64,000 nucleotides of DNA from an uncultured Bacteroidales bacterium (GTDB lineage Bacteria; Bacteroidota; Bacteroidia; Bacteroidales; UBA932), in contig CAKUXR010000004.1 of assembly GCA_934700615.1 (NCBI GenBank), positions 68,592 through 132,591 on the forward strand, in the 5' to 3' direction. Positions 1-10,507 of the stretch are shown piece by piece; within the stretch, counting starts at the first letter, position 1; each line of letters opens with the position of its first letter. The notes under the pieces are model-generated. The model was not told where the DNA came from. It worked only from the letters and a program-made list of their open reading frames with translations, and made no database searches. The position numbers and the translations under genes were made by a program.

Positions 1-993
1 GATGTCATGTTTGACCTTGCGTCCTGCAGCAAATGCGTCGGTACTACATTGGCTTTCATGCAGTTGATAGAAGACGGCAAAGTCAGGCTTCATGACAATG
101 TGGACAGGTACATTCCGGGATTTCGCGGCTGGAAACCTGCCGGCTCAGCGGATGATGAAATGGAGGATATAACCATAGAACACCTTCTGACACACTCCTC
201 CGGCATTGACCCGTACATAAGTGTGGCGTCTTACATTGAAAAATACGGGCAGGATTCTCCGGGTTCCCTGGTGAGGTTTATTGCACGCGAGTCCGGCAGA
301 AACTTCAGGCCGGGAACGGATTTCATGTACAGTTGCCTGAATTTCGTGACGCTTCAGGCCATTCTGGAGAAGGTGACAGGGGAGAGGCTTTGCGACTATG
401 CCTTGAATCATATTTTCAGGCCACTTGGATTGAGCCATACCCACTATATGGACCTGGACTTCATTTCTGAAGGGAAAGACGCTTATGGTGTCTCTTATGA
501 TGAACTGAAGAAACTATGCGCTCCGACAGAGGTGCAGGCGGACGGAAAGCCGCTTCTGGGAATGGTTCATGACCCTCTGGCCAGGCTGATAAATTCTGGA
601 AACTCCGGCAATGCGGGCATATTTTCCGACGCGACGGATATGAGCGTAATCTGCGCGGCAATCATGAACGGGGGAGAGTTCAATGGAGTCAGGATACTGT
701 CTCCGGCGGCCGTGAAACTTATGGGCACCGTGCCTGCTGACATTGACCCGAAAGTTGGACGGGCACTGGGATGGGACCACAACAGTTCCCATTCAGGTCC
801 GCGGGGCGACCTTTTCAGCAGAGAAAATACGATCTGCCATACGGGCTACACAGGCACGTCCGTAACGATGGACCTGGACAGCCGCACTGCATTGATAATC
901 TTCGCCCATAGGGTGCATCCTGCGGATAAGGGCAGTGTCGGGAGGCTTCGCGCCGTACTTGCCAATATCGTCGCCGGAGCCGTAACTGATTGA
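1..993 (+). CDS. Serine hydrolase, beta-lactamase/class C family (5' end outside window)
   Basis: Penicillin-binding-protein-like serine hydrolase of the beta-lactamase family; the substrate cannot be told. The open frame enters from the window edge: two codons precede the first Met at position 7 and the text DVMFDLASCSK is the usual segment around the catalytic serine, so the N-terminus with any signal peptide lies upstream. Visible motifs are SxxK (SCSK, just after position 20), the Tyr motif YSCLN near residue 109, and HTG near residue 279 in place of KTG. It converges on dnaE with only 24 bases between the stops. Family assignment is firm. Whether it is an esterase, a peptidase or a cell-wall enzyme is open. 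Confidence 0.85.
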   Translation, partial: DVMFDLASCSKCVGTTLAFMQLIEDGKVRLHDNVDRYIPGFRGWKPAGSADDEMEDITIEHLLTHSSGIDPYISVASYIEKYGQDSPGSLVRFIARESGRNFRPGTDFMYSCLNFVTLQAILEKVTGERLCDYALNHIFRPLGLSHTHYMDLDFISEGKDAYGVSYDELKKLCAPTEVQADGKPLLGMVHDPLARLINSGNSGNAGIFSDATDMSVICAAIMNGGEFNGVRILSPAAVKLMGTVPADIDPKVGRALGWDHNSSHSGPRGDLFSRENTICHTGYTGTSVTMDLDSRTALIIFAHRVHPADKGSVGRLRAVLANIVAGAVTD

Positions 994-1017
994 TACTCCG
1001 ACATTGACAAATTCCTT

Positions 1018-4000
1018 CTAGGCGTTTTTCAATGTTACCTTGTGCCTGAGCCCGAGGTCCCGCAGGTCCGCGATGAAATCGGCTGAGACATTGACAGGGT
1101 ACTTGCGGGCGATGAAATCGACGCCATATTCGGTCTTGTGGTCGCTCACATACATTGAAAGCGGAATCGTTCCCTTGTGAGTCTTGAGCACGCTCTTCAG
1201 CTTCTTTCTGAAATCGGGGCTCAGGACATGGTCCGGCACCTCTATCGAGAAGCCGTCAATCAGTGAATCGGCGATATTGCCGAGCAGGGACATCTTATTG
1301 ATTCTGAACTTGTAAGGGATATTTGCAGGCTTGTTCGGGTCATCTTTGCCGAACCAGGCCTCCTTGACCGTACCTTCGATGAAAATGGTGGTATGGTCCT
1401 TCAGATACTCGAGATAATTCTCGTATTCCTTTCCGAAGAACACGAAATCCCTGGAACCGCTGAAGTCCTCCACAATGATTTTGGCATAAGGGCGTCCCGT
1501 CTTGGACTGCTTGGTCTCCACCGAGGTGATGAGTCCCGCAAGATTCAGCTTCCTCATGGTCTTGGTCTTGTTGCACTCAGCGATAATGTCGTCAACCTCA
1601 GACAGTTTGCATGAGGTGAAAGTATCAAGTTCGAACTCGAATTTCTTCAGCGGATGGTCGGACAGGTACATGCCCACGATTTCCTTTTCCTTCTGGAGGA
1701 TTTCCAGGATGTCCGGCTCCACTGTCAATGCCGGCGGCTCCGGTTTCTCTATCTTAAGTTCCTCAGCATCACCGAAAAGCGAGGCCGCATCATCCTCTGC
1801 ATTCTGCACGGTCACAGAAGCATAATTCATGATGTCATCGAGGAAAGGAAGACCGCTTCTTCCGGTAATGAAGTACTGGTTCCTGTCAATGCCGAATGAG
1901 TCGAACGCGCCGGCGTAAATCAATGATTCCATGGCCTTTCTGTTCACGATTCCGCACATTCTGACACAGAAATCATAAACGTCCGCGAACAGGCCCCTTT
2001 CCTCGCGCTCCTTGACGATGGCATCTACGATATTGGCACCGAAACCCTTCATTCCGCCCATGCCGAAACGGATATCTCCGTTCTTGTTGACGGTGAAATT
2101 GGATTCACTCTCATTCACATCCGGATTCAGAACCCTTATATGGTGCTTCTTGCAGTCCGCCATAATGGCCTGAATCTCAGTCATGTTGCTCTTGTTGATA
2201 CTCAAGTTGGCAGCCTGGAACTCGGACGGGTAGTGGGCCTTCAGCCAGCCGGTCTGGTAACTTACCCAGGCATAGCATGTCGCGTGGGACTTGTTGAAAG
2301 CATAGGAAGCGAATTTCTCCCAGTCTTTCCAAATCTTCTTCAGCACATCCTCAGGATGGCCGTTCTTCTTTCCGCCCTCAATGAACTCTCCATAAAGCGA
2401 CTGAAGAATGTCTATCTTCTTCTTACCCATCGCCTTACGCAGTTTGTCCGCCTTACCTTTCGAGAAGCCTGCAACCTTCTGCGAGATAAGCATGACCTGC
2501 TCCTGATAGACGGTGACACCATAGGTCTCCTTCAGGAACTCCTCCATGGCCGGAAGGTCATAAGTAATCGGCTCGTCGCCTCGTTTTCTGGCAACGAAAG
2601 ACGGAATGTAGTCCATCGGACCCGGACGATACAGCGCATTCATCGCGATAAGGTCCTCGAAACGCTCCGGATGCAGCTTCTGGAGCCACTCCATCATACC
2701 CGGGGACTCGAACTGGAACACACTCTTCGTATCGCCATTCGAATAAATCTCATAAGCCTTCGGGTCGTCAATCGGAATTTTTTCAATGTCAATGTCAATG
2801 CCGAATCTCTTCTTGACTTCGGCAAGACATATCTTGATGATTGTCAATGTCTTGAGGCCGAGGAAGTCCATCTTCAGCATACCTACGTCCTCGATGAACG
2901 AACCCTCATACTGGGACACCCAAACCTTCTGGTTGGTAGCCTTATCCATACCCAGAGTAATAGGAATGTAGTCAGTGAGGTTGCCTCGTCCGATAATCAT
3001 CGCGCAGGCATGGATACCGATCTGGCGGATGCAACCCTCAAGCTGGAGGGCATATTTCAGAACTTCCTTCACCAGTTCCGAGCCGTTTTCAAGCTCGTTC
3101 TTCAGTTCGGGAACATATTTGACGCAGTTCTTCAGCGTCGGCTTCTTCTCAGACTCCTTCTTTACGACCTTGAAACGCTTTCCGTCTTTTTCAATGATTT
3201 TGTCACCCTCTTCCGGCACTTCGTCCTCCTTCAATTCCACCTCGGAAGTCTCCGTGATGGTAATCGGCTTGTCCGGAATCATCTTGGTGAGCCTGTTGGA
3301 CTCCTCCAGTGGAAGTCTGCTGATTCGTGCGACGTCCTTGATGGCCCCCTTTGCAGCCATCGTACCGAAAGTGATGACATGGGAAACATGATCGACACCA
3401 TATCTGTCCTGCACATACTGGATGACACGATAACGTCCGTCATCATCGAAGTCCACATCAATATCCGGCATTGACACACGCTCCGGATTAAGGAAACGCT
3501 CGAACAGGAGGTCGTACTTGATAGGGTCCAAGTTGGTGATACCCAAGCAGTAAGCAACAGCAGAACCGGCAGCGGAACCACGTCCCGGACCCACAGATAT
3601 GCCTTGGGCCCTGGCTGCTGCTATATAGTCCTGGACGATGAGGAAGTAGTCCGGGAAACCCATTCTGGAGATGGTCTTGAGCTCGAAATCCAGACGCTCC
3701 GAAGTTTCCTCATCCAGAACGTCTCCGTAGCGATCCTTCGCTCCCTTGTAGCACAGATGGCAGAGGAAGGCTACCGAATGACGGAACTCATCGCCACGGT
3801 CGTTGCCCTTTTCGTCGCACCTGCCCGCGTCAATGACACCCTTGTATTTTTCCAGCTGATTGTCAATGTCAGCGAGGAACTCAGGATCAATCTGGAATTT
3901 CGGAAGCACGTGGCCTCGGTCAATGGTATAGTTCTCTACCTTGTCGCAGATTTCCAGAGTATTCGAGATGACTTCCGGATGGTCTGGGAACAAAGCTGCC

Positions 4001-4764
4001 ATCTCCTCTTCACTCTTCAGGTATTCCTGCTGTGTGTACCGGAGCCTATCGACATCATCAATATAAGCATTGGTAGTCAGGCAGATAAGCCTGTCATGAG
4101 CCGGTCCGTCCTCCTTTCTTACGAAGTGGGCGTCGTTTGTTGCGATAACCTTTACGCCATGCTTCTCGGCGAGGTCGAAGATGACTTCGTCGTACTCTTT
4201 CTCTTTTTCATAAACCTCAAGGGAAAGTCCCGGAATTTCGGTCTTGTGAAGCATGACCTCCAGATAGTAATCGTCCCCGAAAACGCTCTTGTGCCACTCT
4301 ATCGCTTTCTCTGCACCTGCTATGTCACCATCCAGAATCATTCTCGGAATTTCACCCGCCATACATGCTGACGAGCATATCAGGTCCTGATGATACTTGG
4401 CGATAACTTCATGCGAAACCCTTGGTTTATAATACATTCCCTCGATATGCCCGGTGGAGACAATCTTCATCAGGTTCTTGTATCCGTTATAGTTCTTGGC
4501 AAGCAGGATAAGGTGATAATAACCTTTTTCCTTCAGCCTGTGGTCACCCTTGGATACGTAGATTTCGCATCCGATGATAGGTTTCACGCTCGGATGTTTG
4601 GCCGCGAACTTGAAGAACTCCTTCACACCATACATGTTGCCGTGGTCCGTGATCGCAAGACCAGGCATGCCAAGCTCTTCCGCCCTGTTGAACAGGTTTT
4701 CTATGGAAGACTGGCCGTCAAGGATAGAGTATTGTGTATGGACGTGAAGGTGTACAAAAGCCAT
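1018..4764 (-). CDS. dnaE: DNA polymerase III subunit alpha
   Basis: Catalytic subunit of the replicative DNA polymerase, cytoplasmic. Read on the minus strand it is 1248 residues, a normal length for Bacteroidetes DnaE1. It opens with a PHP domain (HLHVHTQYS, then ITDHGNMYG), carries the polymerase glycine-rich segment GPGRGSAAGSA near residue 390 and the metal-binding acidic motif PDIDVDFDDDG near residue 432, and has an OB-fold region near residues 1070-1150. A charged insertion rich in Glu and Lys lies at about residues 495-545. The start at MAFVHLHVH fits the PHP domain, which must begin at the N-terminus. The gene faces away from the TonB receptor across a 148-bp divergent spacer. Long open frames on the opposite strand here are shadows. 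Confidence 0.97.
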   Translation of the reverse strand: MAFVHLHVHTQYSILDGQSSIENLFNRAEELGMPGLAITDHGNMYGVKEFFKFAAKHPSVKPIIGCEIYVSKGDHRLKEKGYYHLILLAKNYNGYKNLMKIVSTGHIEGMYYKPRVSHEVIAKYHQDLICSSACMAGEIPRMILDGDIAGAEKAIEWHKSVFGDDYYLEVMLHKTEIPGLSLEVYEKEKEYDEVIFDLAEKHGVKVIATNDAHFVRKEDGPAHDRLICLTTNAYIDDVDRLRYTQQEYLKSEEEMAALFPDHPEVISNTLEICDKVENYTIDRGHVLPKFQIDPEFLADIDNQLEKYKGVIDAGRCDEKGNDRGDEFRHSVAFLCHLCYKGAKDRYGDVLDEETSERLDFELKTISRMGFPDYFLIVQDYIAAARAQGISVGPGRGSAAGSAVAYCLGITNLDPIKYDLLFERFLNPERVSMPDIDVDFDDDGRYRVIQYVQDRYGVDHVSHVITFGTMAAKGAIKDVARISRLPLEESNRLTKMIPDKPITITETSEVELKEDEVPEEGDKIIEKDGKRFKVVKKESEKKPTLKNCVKYVPELKNELENGSELVKEVLKYALQLEGCIRQIGIHACAMIIGRGNLTDYIPITLGMDKATNQKVWVSQYEGSFIEDVGMLKMDFLGLKTLTIIKICLAEVKKRFGIDIDIEKIPIDDPKAYEIYSNGDTKSVFQFESPGMMEWLQKLHPERFEDLIAMNALYRPGPMDYIPSFVARKRGDEPITYDLPAMEEFLKETYGVTVYQEQVMLISQKVAGFSKGKADKLRKAMGKKKIDILQSLYGEFIEGGKKNGHPEDVLKKIWKDWEKFASYAFNKSHATCYAWVSYQTGWLKAHYPSEFQAANLSINKSNMTEIQAIMADCKKHHIRVLNPDVNESESNFTVNKNGDIRFGMGGMKGFGANIVDAIVKEREERGLFADVYDFCVRMCGIVNRKAMESLIYAGAFDSFGIDRNQYFITGRSGLPFLDDIMNYASVTVQNAEDDAASLFGDAEELKIEKPEPPALTVEPDILEILQKEKEIVGMYLSDHPLKKFEFELDTFTSCKLSEVDDIIAECNKTKTMRKLNLAGLITSVETKQSKTGRPYAKIIVEDFSGSRDFVFFGKEYENYLEYLKDHTTIFIEGTVKEAWFGKDDPNKPANIPYKFRINKMSLLGNIADSLIDGFSIEVPDHVLSPDFRKKLKSVLKTHKGTIPLSMYVSDHKTEYGVDFIARKYPVNVSADFIADLRDLGLRHKVTLKNA

Positions 4765-4912
4765 TTTCTGCTGATTTTAAGGCGATTACAAATTAGTGCC
4801 GTTTTCCGTGGAAGGACAGGCGGCAAAACATACAAATTTACGAAAAATTCGTGGTATTTGGGAGACGGATTTCCAAATACATTCGTTATATTTGTGTAGA
4901 TGCAAATAGAAG
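4765..4912. promoter_or_regulatory. Divergent promoter region between dnaE and TonB receptor
   Basis: The spacer has a Bacteroidetes-type -7 box on each strand: TATATTTG at 4887-4894 reading towards the receptor gene, and TAAATTTG (complement of 4833-4840) reading towards dnaE. I see no convincing -33 TTTG at the usual 19-21 base distance for either, so exact start sites are uncertain. Confidence 0.45.
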
Positions 4913-7753
4913 ATGCAGATGAAACAACTTAGGCAATTTCTGCTCATGATACTCTTGCTTGTTTCTGCAGATGTCATGACCGCCCAGCAAAACAGGGCGC
5001 TTTTCAGTATTTCAGGAAAGGTCGTAGATGCCAAGACCGGCGAACCTGTGATAGGTGCCGCTGTCAATGTGGAAGATACGGGTATCTGGGCCATATCTGA
5101 TGAAAATGGAACATTCTTTCTGCCGGATATCAGACCAGGCGACTATGCCGTGCAGTTCTCTTGTCTTGGCTTTGTCGATAAGCGACTCTCATTCGTTGTA
5201 AAGAAAGACATTCCTAACCTCACTATCAAGCTGGATCAGAATACATTGGCTCTCAATAGCGTAGTGGTTACGGCCGAGCGGGACAAGGAGGGCATGAACA
5301 CATCACTGAAGTTCGGTGCGAATGCATTGAACCATCTCCAAATGTCCAATGTTACAGATATCAGCGCCCTTCTTCCGGGCGGAAAAACCGTAAATCCGGA
5401 CCTTACGAAAGACAATGCGGTGTCGTTGCGCTCAGGAGGCCTCGCTGCCGGAAATGCCGCATTCGGAACTGCGCTGGAAGTCGATGGTGTAAGGGTCGGA
5501 AACAATGCTTCTTTCGGGTCAATGTCAGGAACCGGAACCCGTAATATCTCTACAGAGAATGTCCAGTCTATCGAAGTCATAACCGGCGTTCCTTCAGCTG
5601 AATACGGAGACCTAAACAGCGGAATGGTAAGAATCAACACCCGTAAGGGACTTACTCCGTGGAATATAACTTTCGCCGTAAATCCAAGAACCTATCAGGC
5701 ATCTGCGTCCAAAGGCATTGACCTTATGAAAAACAGGGGAGTCCTCAATGTCAGTGCGGAATGGACTCGTGCGACACAGAAACTTTCATCTCCATATACT
5801 TCTTACACAAGGCGCGGATTTTCAGCATCTTACAGCAACACATTCAAGAACGTATTGAAATTTGAAATCGGTGCCACCGGAAACATCGGCGGAATGAATA
5901 CCAAGAATGATCCTGATGCGTATAAGGGGACATGGAGTAAGGTGAGAGACAATGTGTTAAGAGCGAATACATCTCTTACATGGCTTCTGCGCAAGTCTTG
6001 GATCACTAACCTGAAACTGGATGCTTCTGTGAATTACAATGACAACCGTTTACAGGACCACGCCTATGGTTCTTCCGCGTCAATGATGCCTGCCGTGCAT
6101 TCGGAACTTACAGGTTACTATCTTGCCGACAGGCTTCCGGTAAGCTATTTCTCGGATAAAGTCATTGACTCCAAGGAACTTGACTATGCGGCTTCCCTGA
6201 AATACGAGTGGTTCAAAAAATCCGGCAAGAGGCTGAGCAAACTGAAGGCCGGCGTGCAGTGGAAAGCTAATGGAAATGTCGGGGAAGGTGAGTATTACAA
6301 GGACCCTTCAGTTGCTGCAAATGGATATAGACCAAGGCCTTACAGCCAGTATCCTTTCATGCACAACGTGGCAGCATACATCGAAGAGGACTACACATTC
6401 CCGATAGGAAAAACCTCACTTCAGATTTCTGCCGGTCTCCGTCTTGAAAACCTTTTCGTGAAAGATACCGATTACAAGAACGTCAGCAGTCTTTCTCCAA
6501 GGTTCAATGCAAAGTGGAAGATTTCCGACAACCTGTCCATCCGTGGCGGCTGGGGAGTCAGCGAAAAACTGCCTTCATTCTATATCCTCTATCCTGTGCA
6601 GAAGTATCGCGATATTCAGACCTTCGGATTCTCTCATGGCGACTCTTCTTCGTATGTGTATTATACTCAGCCATATAAGATGCTTTTCAATGAAAATCTG
6701 AAATGGCAGAAGAACTATAACGCGGAGTTTGGCATTGAAGCATACTTCCTGCGCACATCCGTTTCTCTCGTAGGATTCTTCAACAAGACAAAGAATCCAT
6801 ATACCTACCAGAACATCTACACTCCGTTCTCCTATAACATCATGTCCGTTCCTTCCGGCTATACGGTCCCGGACAATCCTGAGATACGTGTTGATAGTCA
6901 GACCGGCCAGGTTTACATGAGAGGCAGCAACGAGGAGTTCTGGACACCGATGGCTACCAAGGTGACCGACAAGACGTTCTTCGAGTCACAGATGCCTGGA
7001 AATGGAGATGACATCTACAGGACCGGAGCCGAACTTATAGTTGACTTCCCGGAAATTGCTCCGATAAGGACCAAGTTCAGACTGGATGCCAATTATGCAT
7101 ACACTCACTACATTGACAATACCCTTAACTGGACCTATAGGACAGGATGGTCTCACACGTCGTTGTCCAACAGGTCTTACCAGTATGTCGGTATTTATGC
7201 AAACGGCGGAGAATCAGGAACTTTCAACGGTAAAGAGTCCCATTCCCTGAACGCGAATCTGACGGCCATAACCCATATCCCGGAGGCGAGAATCGTCATC
7301 ACCTGCCGCCTGGAAATGCCGCTTCTGAGCCGCTTCCGCAACCTGTCCCGCTACCAGGGAAAGGAATATGCGTATAATGTCAATGCCGACGGAGTGGAAT
7401 CGATAGGCGGAAGTATTTATGATTCAAATAATTACACGGCTATACGTCCTGTGAAGTATATGGATGAGAATGGCGATGTTCATGATTTTACGGACAAGGA
7501 GGCTTCCGATCCGGCTTTTGCGAACCTCATCATAAAGTCAGGTAACGCATATACTTTCTCTCAGGATGGCTATGGAGCATATCTTTCTGCCAATCTGAGT
7601 GTTACAAAGGAAATCGGAGACCATGTCTCGCTTTCATTCTTCGCGAACAACTTTACGAATTCGCGAATGTACGTTACCTCCAAGGCTACGGGAGTGAGTG
7701 CGATCTTTACTCCGGCATTCTATTATGGACTTACTTGCAGACTTAAATTCTGA
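4913..7753 (+). CDS. TonB-dependent outer membrane receptor with carboxypeptidase-like N-domain
   Basis: Outer-membrane active transporter energised by TonB; substrate unknown. The 946 residues begin with a signal peptide (hydrophobic FLLMILLLVSA, likely cut after AQQ), followed by a carboxypeptidase-regulatory-like domain at about residues 30-110 (SGKVVDAKTGEPVIGAAV), a plug domain from about residue 115 (VVVTAERDKEG, then IEVITGVPSAEYGDLNSGMV) and a long beta-barrel ending in an aromatic LKF. It lacks the GYG signature and STN domain of SusC proteins and no SusD follows. Instead a DUF4876 lipoprotein and a second barrel protein follow directly, so it belongs to the TonB/DUF4876 type of system. 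A second in-frame ATG at 4919 would also serve as start. Confidence 0.92.
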   Translation: MQMKQLRQFLLMILLLVSADVMTAQQNRALFSISGKVVDAKTGEPVIGAAVNVEDTGIWAISDENGTFFLPDIRPGDYAVQFSCLGFVDKRLSFVVKKDIPNLTIKLDQNTLALNSVVVTAERDKEGMNTSLKFGANALNHLQMSNVTDISALLPGGKTVNPDLTKDNAVSLRSGGLAAGNAAFGTALEVDGVRVGNNASFGSMSGTGTRNISTENVQSIEVITGVPSAEYGDLNSGMVRINTRKGLTPWNITFAVNPRTYQASASKGIDLMKNRGVLNVSAEWTRATQKLSSPYTSYTRRGFSASYSNTFKNVLKFEIGATGNIGGMNTKNDPDAYKGTWSKVRDNVLRANTSLTWLLRKSWITNLKLDASVNYNDNRLQDHAYGSSASMMPAVHSELTGYYLADRLPVSYFSDKVIDSKELDYAASLKYEWFKKSGKRLSKLKAGVQWKANGNVGEGEYYKDPSVAANGYRPRPYSQYPFMHNVAAYIEEDYTFPIGKTSLQISAGLRLENLFVKDTDYKNVSSLSPRFNAKWKISDNLSIRGGWGVSEKLPSFYILYPVQKYRDIQTFGFSHGDSSSYVYYTQPYKMLFNENLKWQKNYNAEFGIEAYFLRTSVSLVGFFNKTKNPYTYQNIYTPFSYNIMSVPSGYTVPDNPEIRVDSQTGQVYMRGSNEEFWTPMATKVTDKTFFESQMPGNGDDIYRTGAELIVDFPEIAPIRTKFRLDANYAYTHYIDNTLNWTYRTGWSHTSLSNRSYQYVGIYANGGESGTFNGKESHSLNANLTAITHIPEARIVITCRLEMPLLSRFRNLSRYQGKEYAYNVNADGVESIGGSIYDSNNYTAIRPVKYMDENGDVHDFTDKEASDPAFANLIIKSGNAYTFSQDGYGAYLSANLSVTKEIGDHVSLSFFANNFTNSRMYVTSKATGVSAIFTPAFYYGLTCRLKF

Positions 7754-7758
7754 CAGTT

Positions 7759-8988
7759 ATGAAGAAATTTATATATCTGATATTTGCAGCATTGACCTTG
7801 GCCTCTTGCGTAAGCATCAAGTCCGGGGACCCGTATGACGGGGGACTATATCGTCTGGTCGTGGATCCGGTTTATCCTGAAGGATTTCCCGAGGCGCAGA
7901 AAATTGGCGTTCCCGTGTCCGTGACAGAAAGGAATCTCGGCAACAAGTATTCCCAAAATACCGGAGAGGATGGAACGGCCGTTCTGGAATTGCCTGCCGG
8001 AAGTTACAGAGTGACTTTTAGTTACAGCCATGACGGAGTTTCGTATAACGGAGCCATCGACAAGGTCATTCTGGGAGAGGCAGGCGTGAAGGAGGTCAAA
8101 CTTCCCGTAAAGGATTCCCGTTCAGGAAAGATCGTTTTCAAGGAAATTTATTGCGGAGGCTGTACGAAGTATCCGGAGCAGGGCAACTACAGGGGTGACT
8201 CTTATGTGATACTGCACAACAATACTTCTGAGGTCCAGTATCTTGACGGATTGTGTTTCGGTGCTCTCGACCCTTCCAATTCTGTCGGAACCAATGTTTG
8301 GGTGACGACTGATCCTGCTACCGGCGAGACCATTTATCCTGATTTCATTCCTCTTTCTCAGGCTGTCTGGCAGATAGGCGGGGACGGCACTGCGTTCCCT
8401 CTGGAACCTGGAGAAGATGCCGTGATAGTGGTCTTCGGAGCGATAGATCATCATTCGAAGTATCCTAACTCGGTGAATCTGAATAACTCACAGTATTTCG
8501 TGTGCTATAATACGACGTACTTCCCGAATCCTAATTATCATCTTGCACCTGGCAACAACATCCGGCAGGACCATATTCTGGACGTGGTGATAAAGACCGG
8601 AAAGGCCAATGCCTTTACTTTCTCCATCAATTCCCCTGCAACCGTAATTTTCAGGGCGCCTGAGGGTACTACGATGAAAGAGTTCGTGTCTGAATCCGGA
8701 AACGTCATTCCTAAGCCTGGTTCGACCAGCGAAAACATTGTCAAACTCCCGATTGATTGGGTGATTGACGGTGTAGAGGTGTTCGTGAAGGGCGGTTCCA
8801 ACAAGAAGAGACTCTGTCCTGACATTGATGCAGGTGCGGTAGAATTCTCCGGCTCATACCAGGGACATACTCTTTTCCGTAAGGCTGATGAAGCATCAAG
8901 CCAGACTTTCGGATATGAAATCCTGGCCGATACAAATAACTCTACCAATGATTTTTATGAACGTGAAAAACAGTCGCTCCATGAATAA
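7759..8988 (+). CDS. DUF4876 domain lipoprotein
   Basis: Predicted surface or periplasmic lipoprotein of 409 residues. The signal peptide ends in a lipobox LASC (Cys17). Residues about 35-115 resemble a Cna-B/carboxypeptidase-like beta-sandwich (DGTAVLELPAGSYRVTFSYS), and the larger C-terminal part has the features of DUF4876 (FKEIYCGGCTKYP, then SYVILHNNTSEVQYLDGLC), a family found next to TonB receptors in Bacteroidetes. It starts 5 bases after the receptor stop and overlaps the next gene by 8 bases, so the three are one operon. It may be the extracellular partner of the receptor, as SusD is to SusC; that role is inference. Confidence 0.85.
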   Translation: MKKFIYLIFAALTLASCVSIKSGDPYDGGLYRLVVDPVYPEGFPEAQKIGVPVSVTERNLGNKYSQNTGEDGTAVLELPAGSYRVTFSYSHDGVSYNGAIDKVILGEAGVKEVKLPVKDSRSGKIVFKEIYCGGCTKYPEQGNYRGDSYVILHNNTSEVQYLDGLCFGALDPSNSVGTNVWVTTDPATGETIYPDFIPLSQAVWQIGGDGTAFPLEPGEDAVIVVFGAIDHHSKYPNSVNLNNSQYFVCYNTTYFPNPNYHLAPGNNIRQDHILDVVIKTGKANAFTFSINSPATVIFRAPEGTTMKEFVSESGNVIPKPGSTSENIVKLPIDWVIDGVEVFVKGGSNKKRLCPDIDAGAVEFSGSYQGHTLFRKADEASSQTFGYEILADTNNSTNDFYEREKQSLHE

Positions 8989-10507
8989 GACATTGAAAAT
9001 AACTGTGGCTGCGGCCCTTCTTTTCTGGTCTGCGGGACTGTTTGCGCAGACATTCGACATTGTGGAACGCAGGGATTTCTGGAATGCCGGCAGGAACGTC
9101 AACGGATTGCGGACAGACTCATTGACAGTATCTTACGCTGAACTCGGAGCTGATTATACCAGCGGTGGTTTCAGGGATGTCAATGATCCTAAGACTATCT
9201 GGAGTGCAGGCGCCGAGGCCGGTACCATAACCCATCTGAAGAAGTTCTCCATGATCGGGGCATTTTCTTTCCGAAATGCAGAGAGCCGGAAGGCATGTGG
9301 ATCAATGTCGGCACGTCCCGGTTACTATCCGGTGGACATCTACGAGTTTACTCCGGGCCGCAAGACCAGACAGACCTATTCTTTCCTCGGAGGAATTGCC
9401 GTTGATCTGAATGACAGTTGGCGACTTGGAGGAAAACTGGACTTTGCAGCTGAGAACTATACGAAGCGTAAGGATCTGCGTCATACTAATTTTCTCTTGG
9501 ACATGACTTTTGCGCCGAGTATCATGTGGCATCGCGGAGACTTGGCATTGGGTGCAAGCTACGTTTTCTCCAAGACTTCGGAAACGATTACAGCTGAGGA
9601 ACTTGGAATCACTTCAGGAGTATATTATGCTTTCATTGACAAGGGCCTTATGTATGGTGTCCAGGATATCTGGGACAATTCCGGCCTGCACATCAAGGAA
9701 GCCGGAGTCAGCGGTTTTCCGTCCAGGGAACTGACAAACGGCGGTGCCGCGCAGATTCAGTGGCGGAACTTCTATGCTGAAATCGAGGCATTGGCAAGTC
9801 ACGGAAGCACAGGTGAAAAGCAGAAAATCTGGTACAACTTCGATGGCTGGTCCATGGGCGTGAAAATGGACTACAGGATTCCGGGCAACGGGCACAGCCA
9901 TTATCTCAGGGGGCATTATTCTTTCAGGACCCAGGACAATGACGAGAATGTTCTGGAGGACGTTACGGAAAATGGTGTCACCACGACCCGCAAATATGGC
10001 TCGAATACCATCTTCACGCGCCAGAATATCAATGCCGGTGCAGAATGGGAGGTGCTTCTCGACTCAGGGGAGTATTTCAATGCCGGTCTGGGATGGACTC
10101 AGGACCGCGAGGTTTCAACGATGACCTATCCGTTCGTAAATACTTGCAAGGCAGATGTTTTCAATGTCTTTGCATCCTTCCTCTTGAAGTTCGGGCGTTT
10201 CGACATCAAGCTCAATGCCAATGTGTCGAAGGGTAAGGATGACGAGTATCATTGGAAATCACAGGGTATCGAGGCTTCGGGCGAGCCGTTCCGTCTGGCT
10301 GATTATGAGGCTGCCATGACTGCGTACAAGACCTGCGCAAAGGTCAATGGAGGACTTGCCGTCAGGTATAATTTCAAGAAAGGAGTTTATCTCGAGGCTT
10401 CTTATGAGGGCATTTCACGCTTGAGGAAGAAATTCGACGTCATAAAGGGATTCTCTGACGGACGTATAAGAAATACGGAAGCATTGACAATAGGCTATAA
10501 TTTTTAA
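8981..10507 (+). CDS. Outer membrane beta-barrel protein, DUF6850-like
   Basis: Predicted outer-membrane protein of 508 residues. I chose the ATG at 8981 because it gives a clean signal peptide (MNKTLKITVAAALLFWS..., ending AQTF). The longer open frame upstream has no signal and lies inside the preceding gene. The mature protein alternates aromatic and polar residues in the manner of a porin-like barrel and ends in an aromatic residue (ALTIGYNF), a barrel insertion signature. Its start overlaps the DUF4876 stop by 8 bases, suggesting translational coupling. The DUF6850 label is recalled from the usual neighbourhood of DUF4876 genes and needs a profile search. Confidence 0.75.
   Translation: MNKTLKITVAAALLFWSAGLFAQTFDIVERRDFWNAGRNVNGLRTDSLTVSYAELGADYTSGGFRDVNDPKTIWSAGAEAGTITHLKKFSMIGAFSFRNAESRKACGSMSARPGYYPVDIYEFTPGRKTRQTYSFLGGIAVDLNDSWRLGGKLDFAAENYTKRKDLRHTNFLLDMTFAPSIMWHRGDLALGASYVFSKTSETITAEELGITSGVYYAFIDKGLMYGVQDIWDNSGLHIKEAGVSGFPSRELTNGGAAQIQWRNFYAEIEALASHGSTGEKQKIWYNFDGWSMGVKMDYRIPGNGHSHYLRGHYSFRTQDNDENVLEDVTENGVTTTRKYGSNTIFTRQNINAGAEWEVLLDSGEYFNAGLGWTQDREVSTMTYPFVNTCKADVFNVFASFLLKFGRFDIKLNANVSKGKDDEYHWKSQGIEASGEPFRLADYEAAMTAYKTCAKVNGGLAVRYNFKKGVYLEASYEGISRLRKKFDVIKGFSDGRIRNTEALTIGYNF

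Noticed and set aside
2140..4899. Long plus-strand open frames of 444, 255 and 169 codons opposite dnaE
   Set aside because: They mirror the codon pattern of dnaE, show no domain, and dnaE is certain on the other strand.
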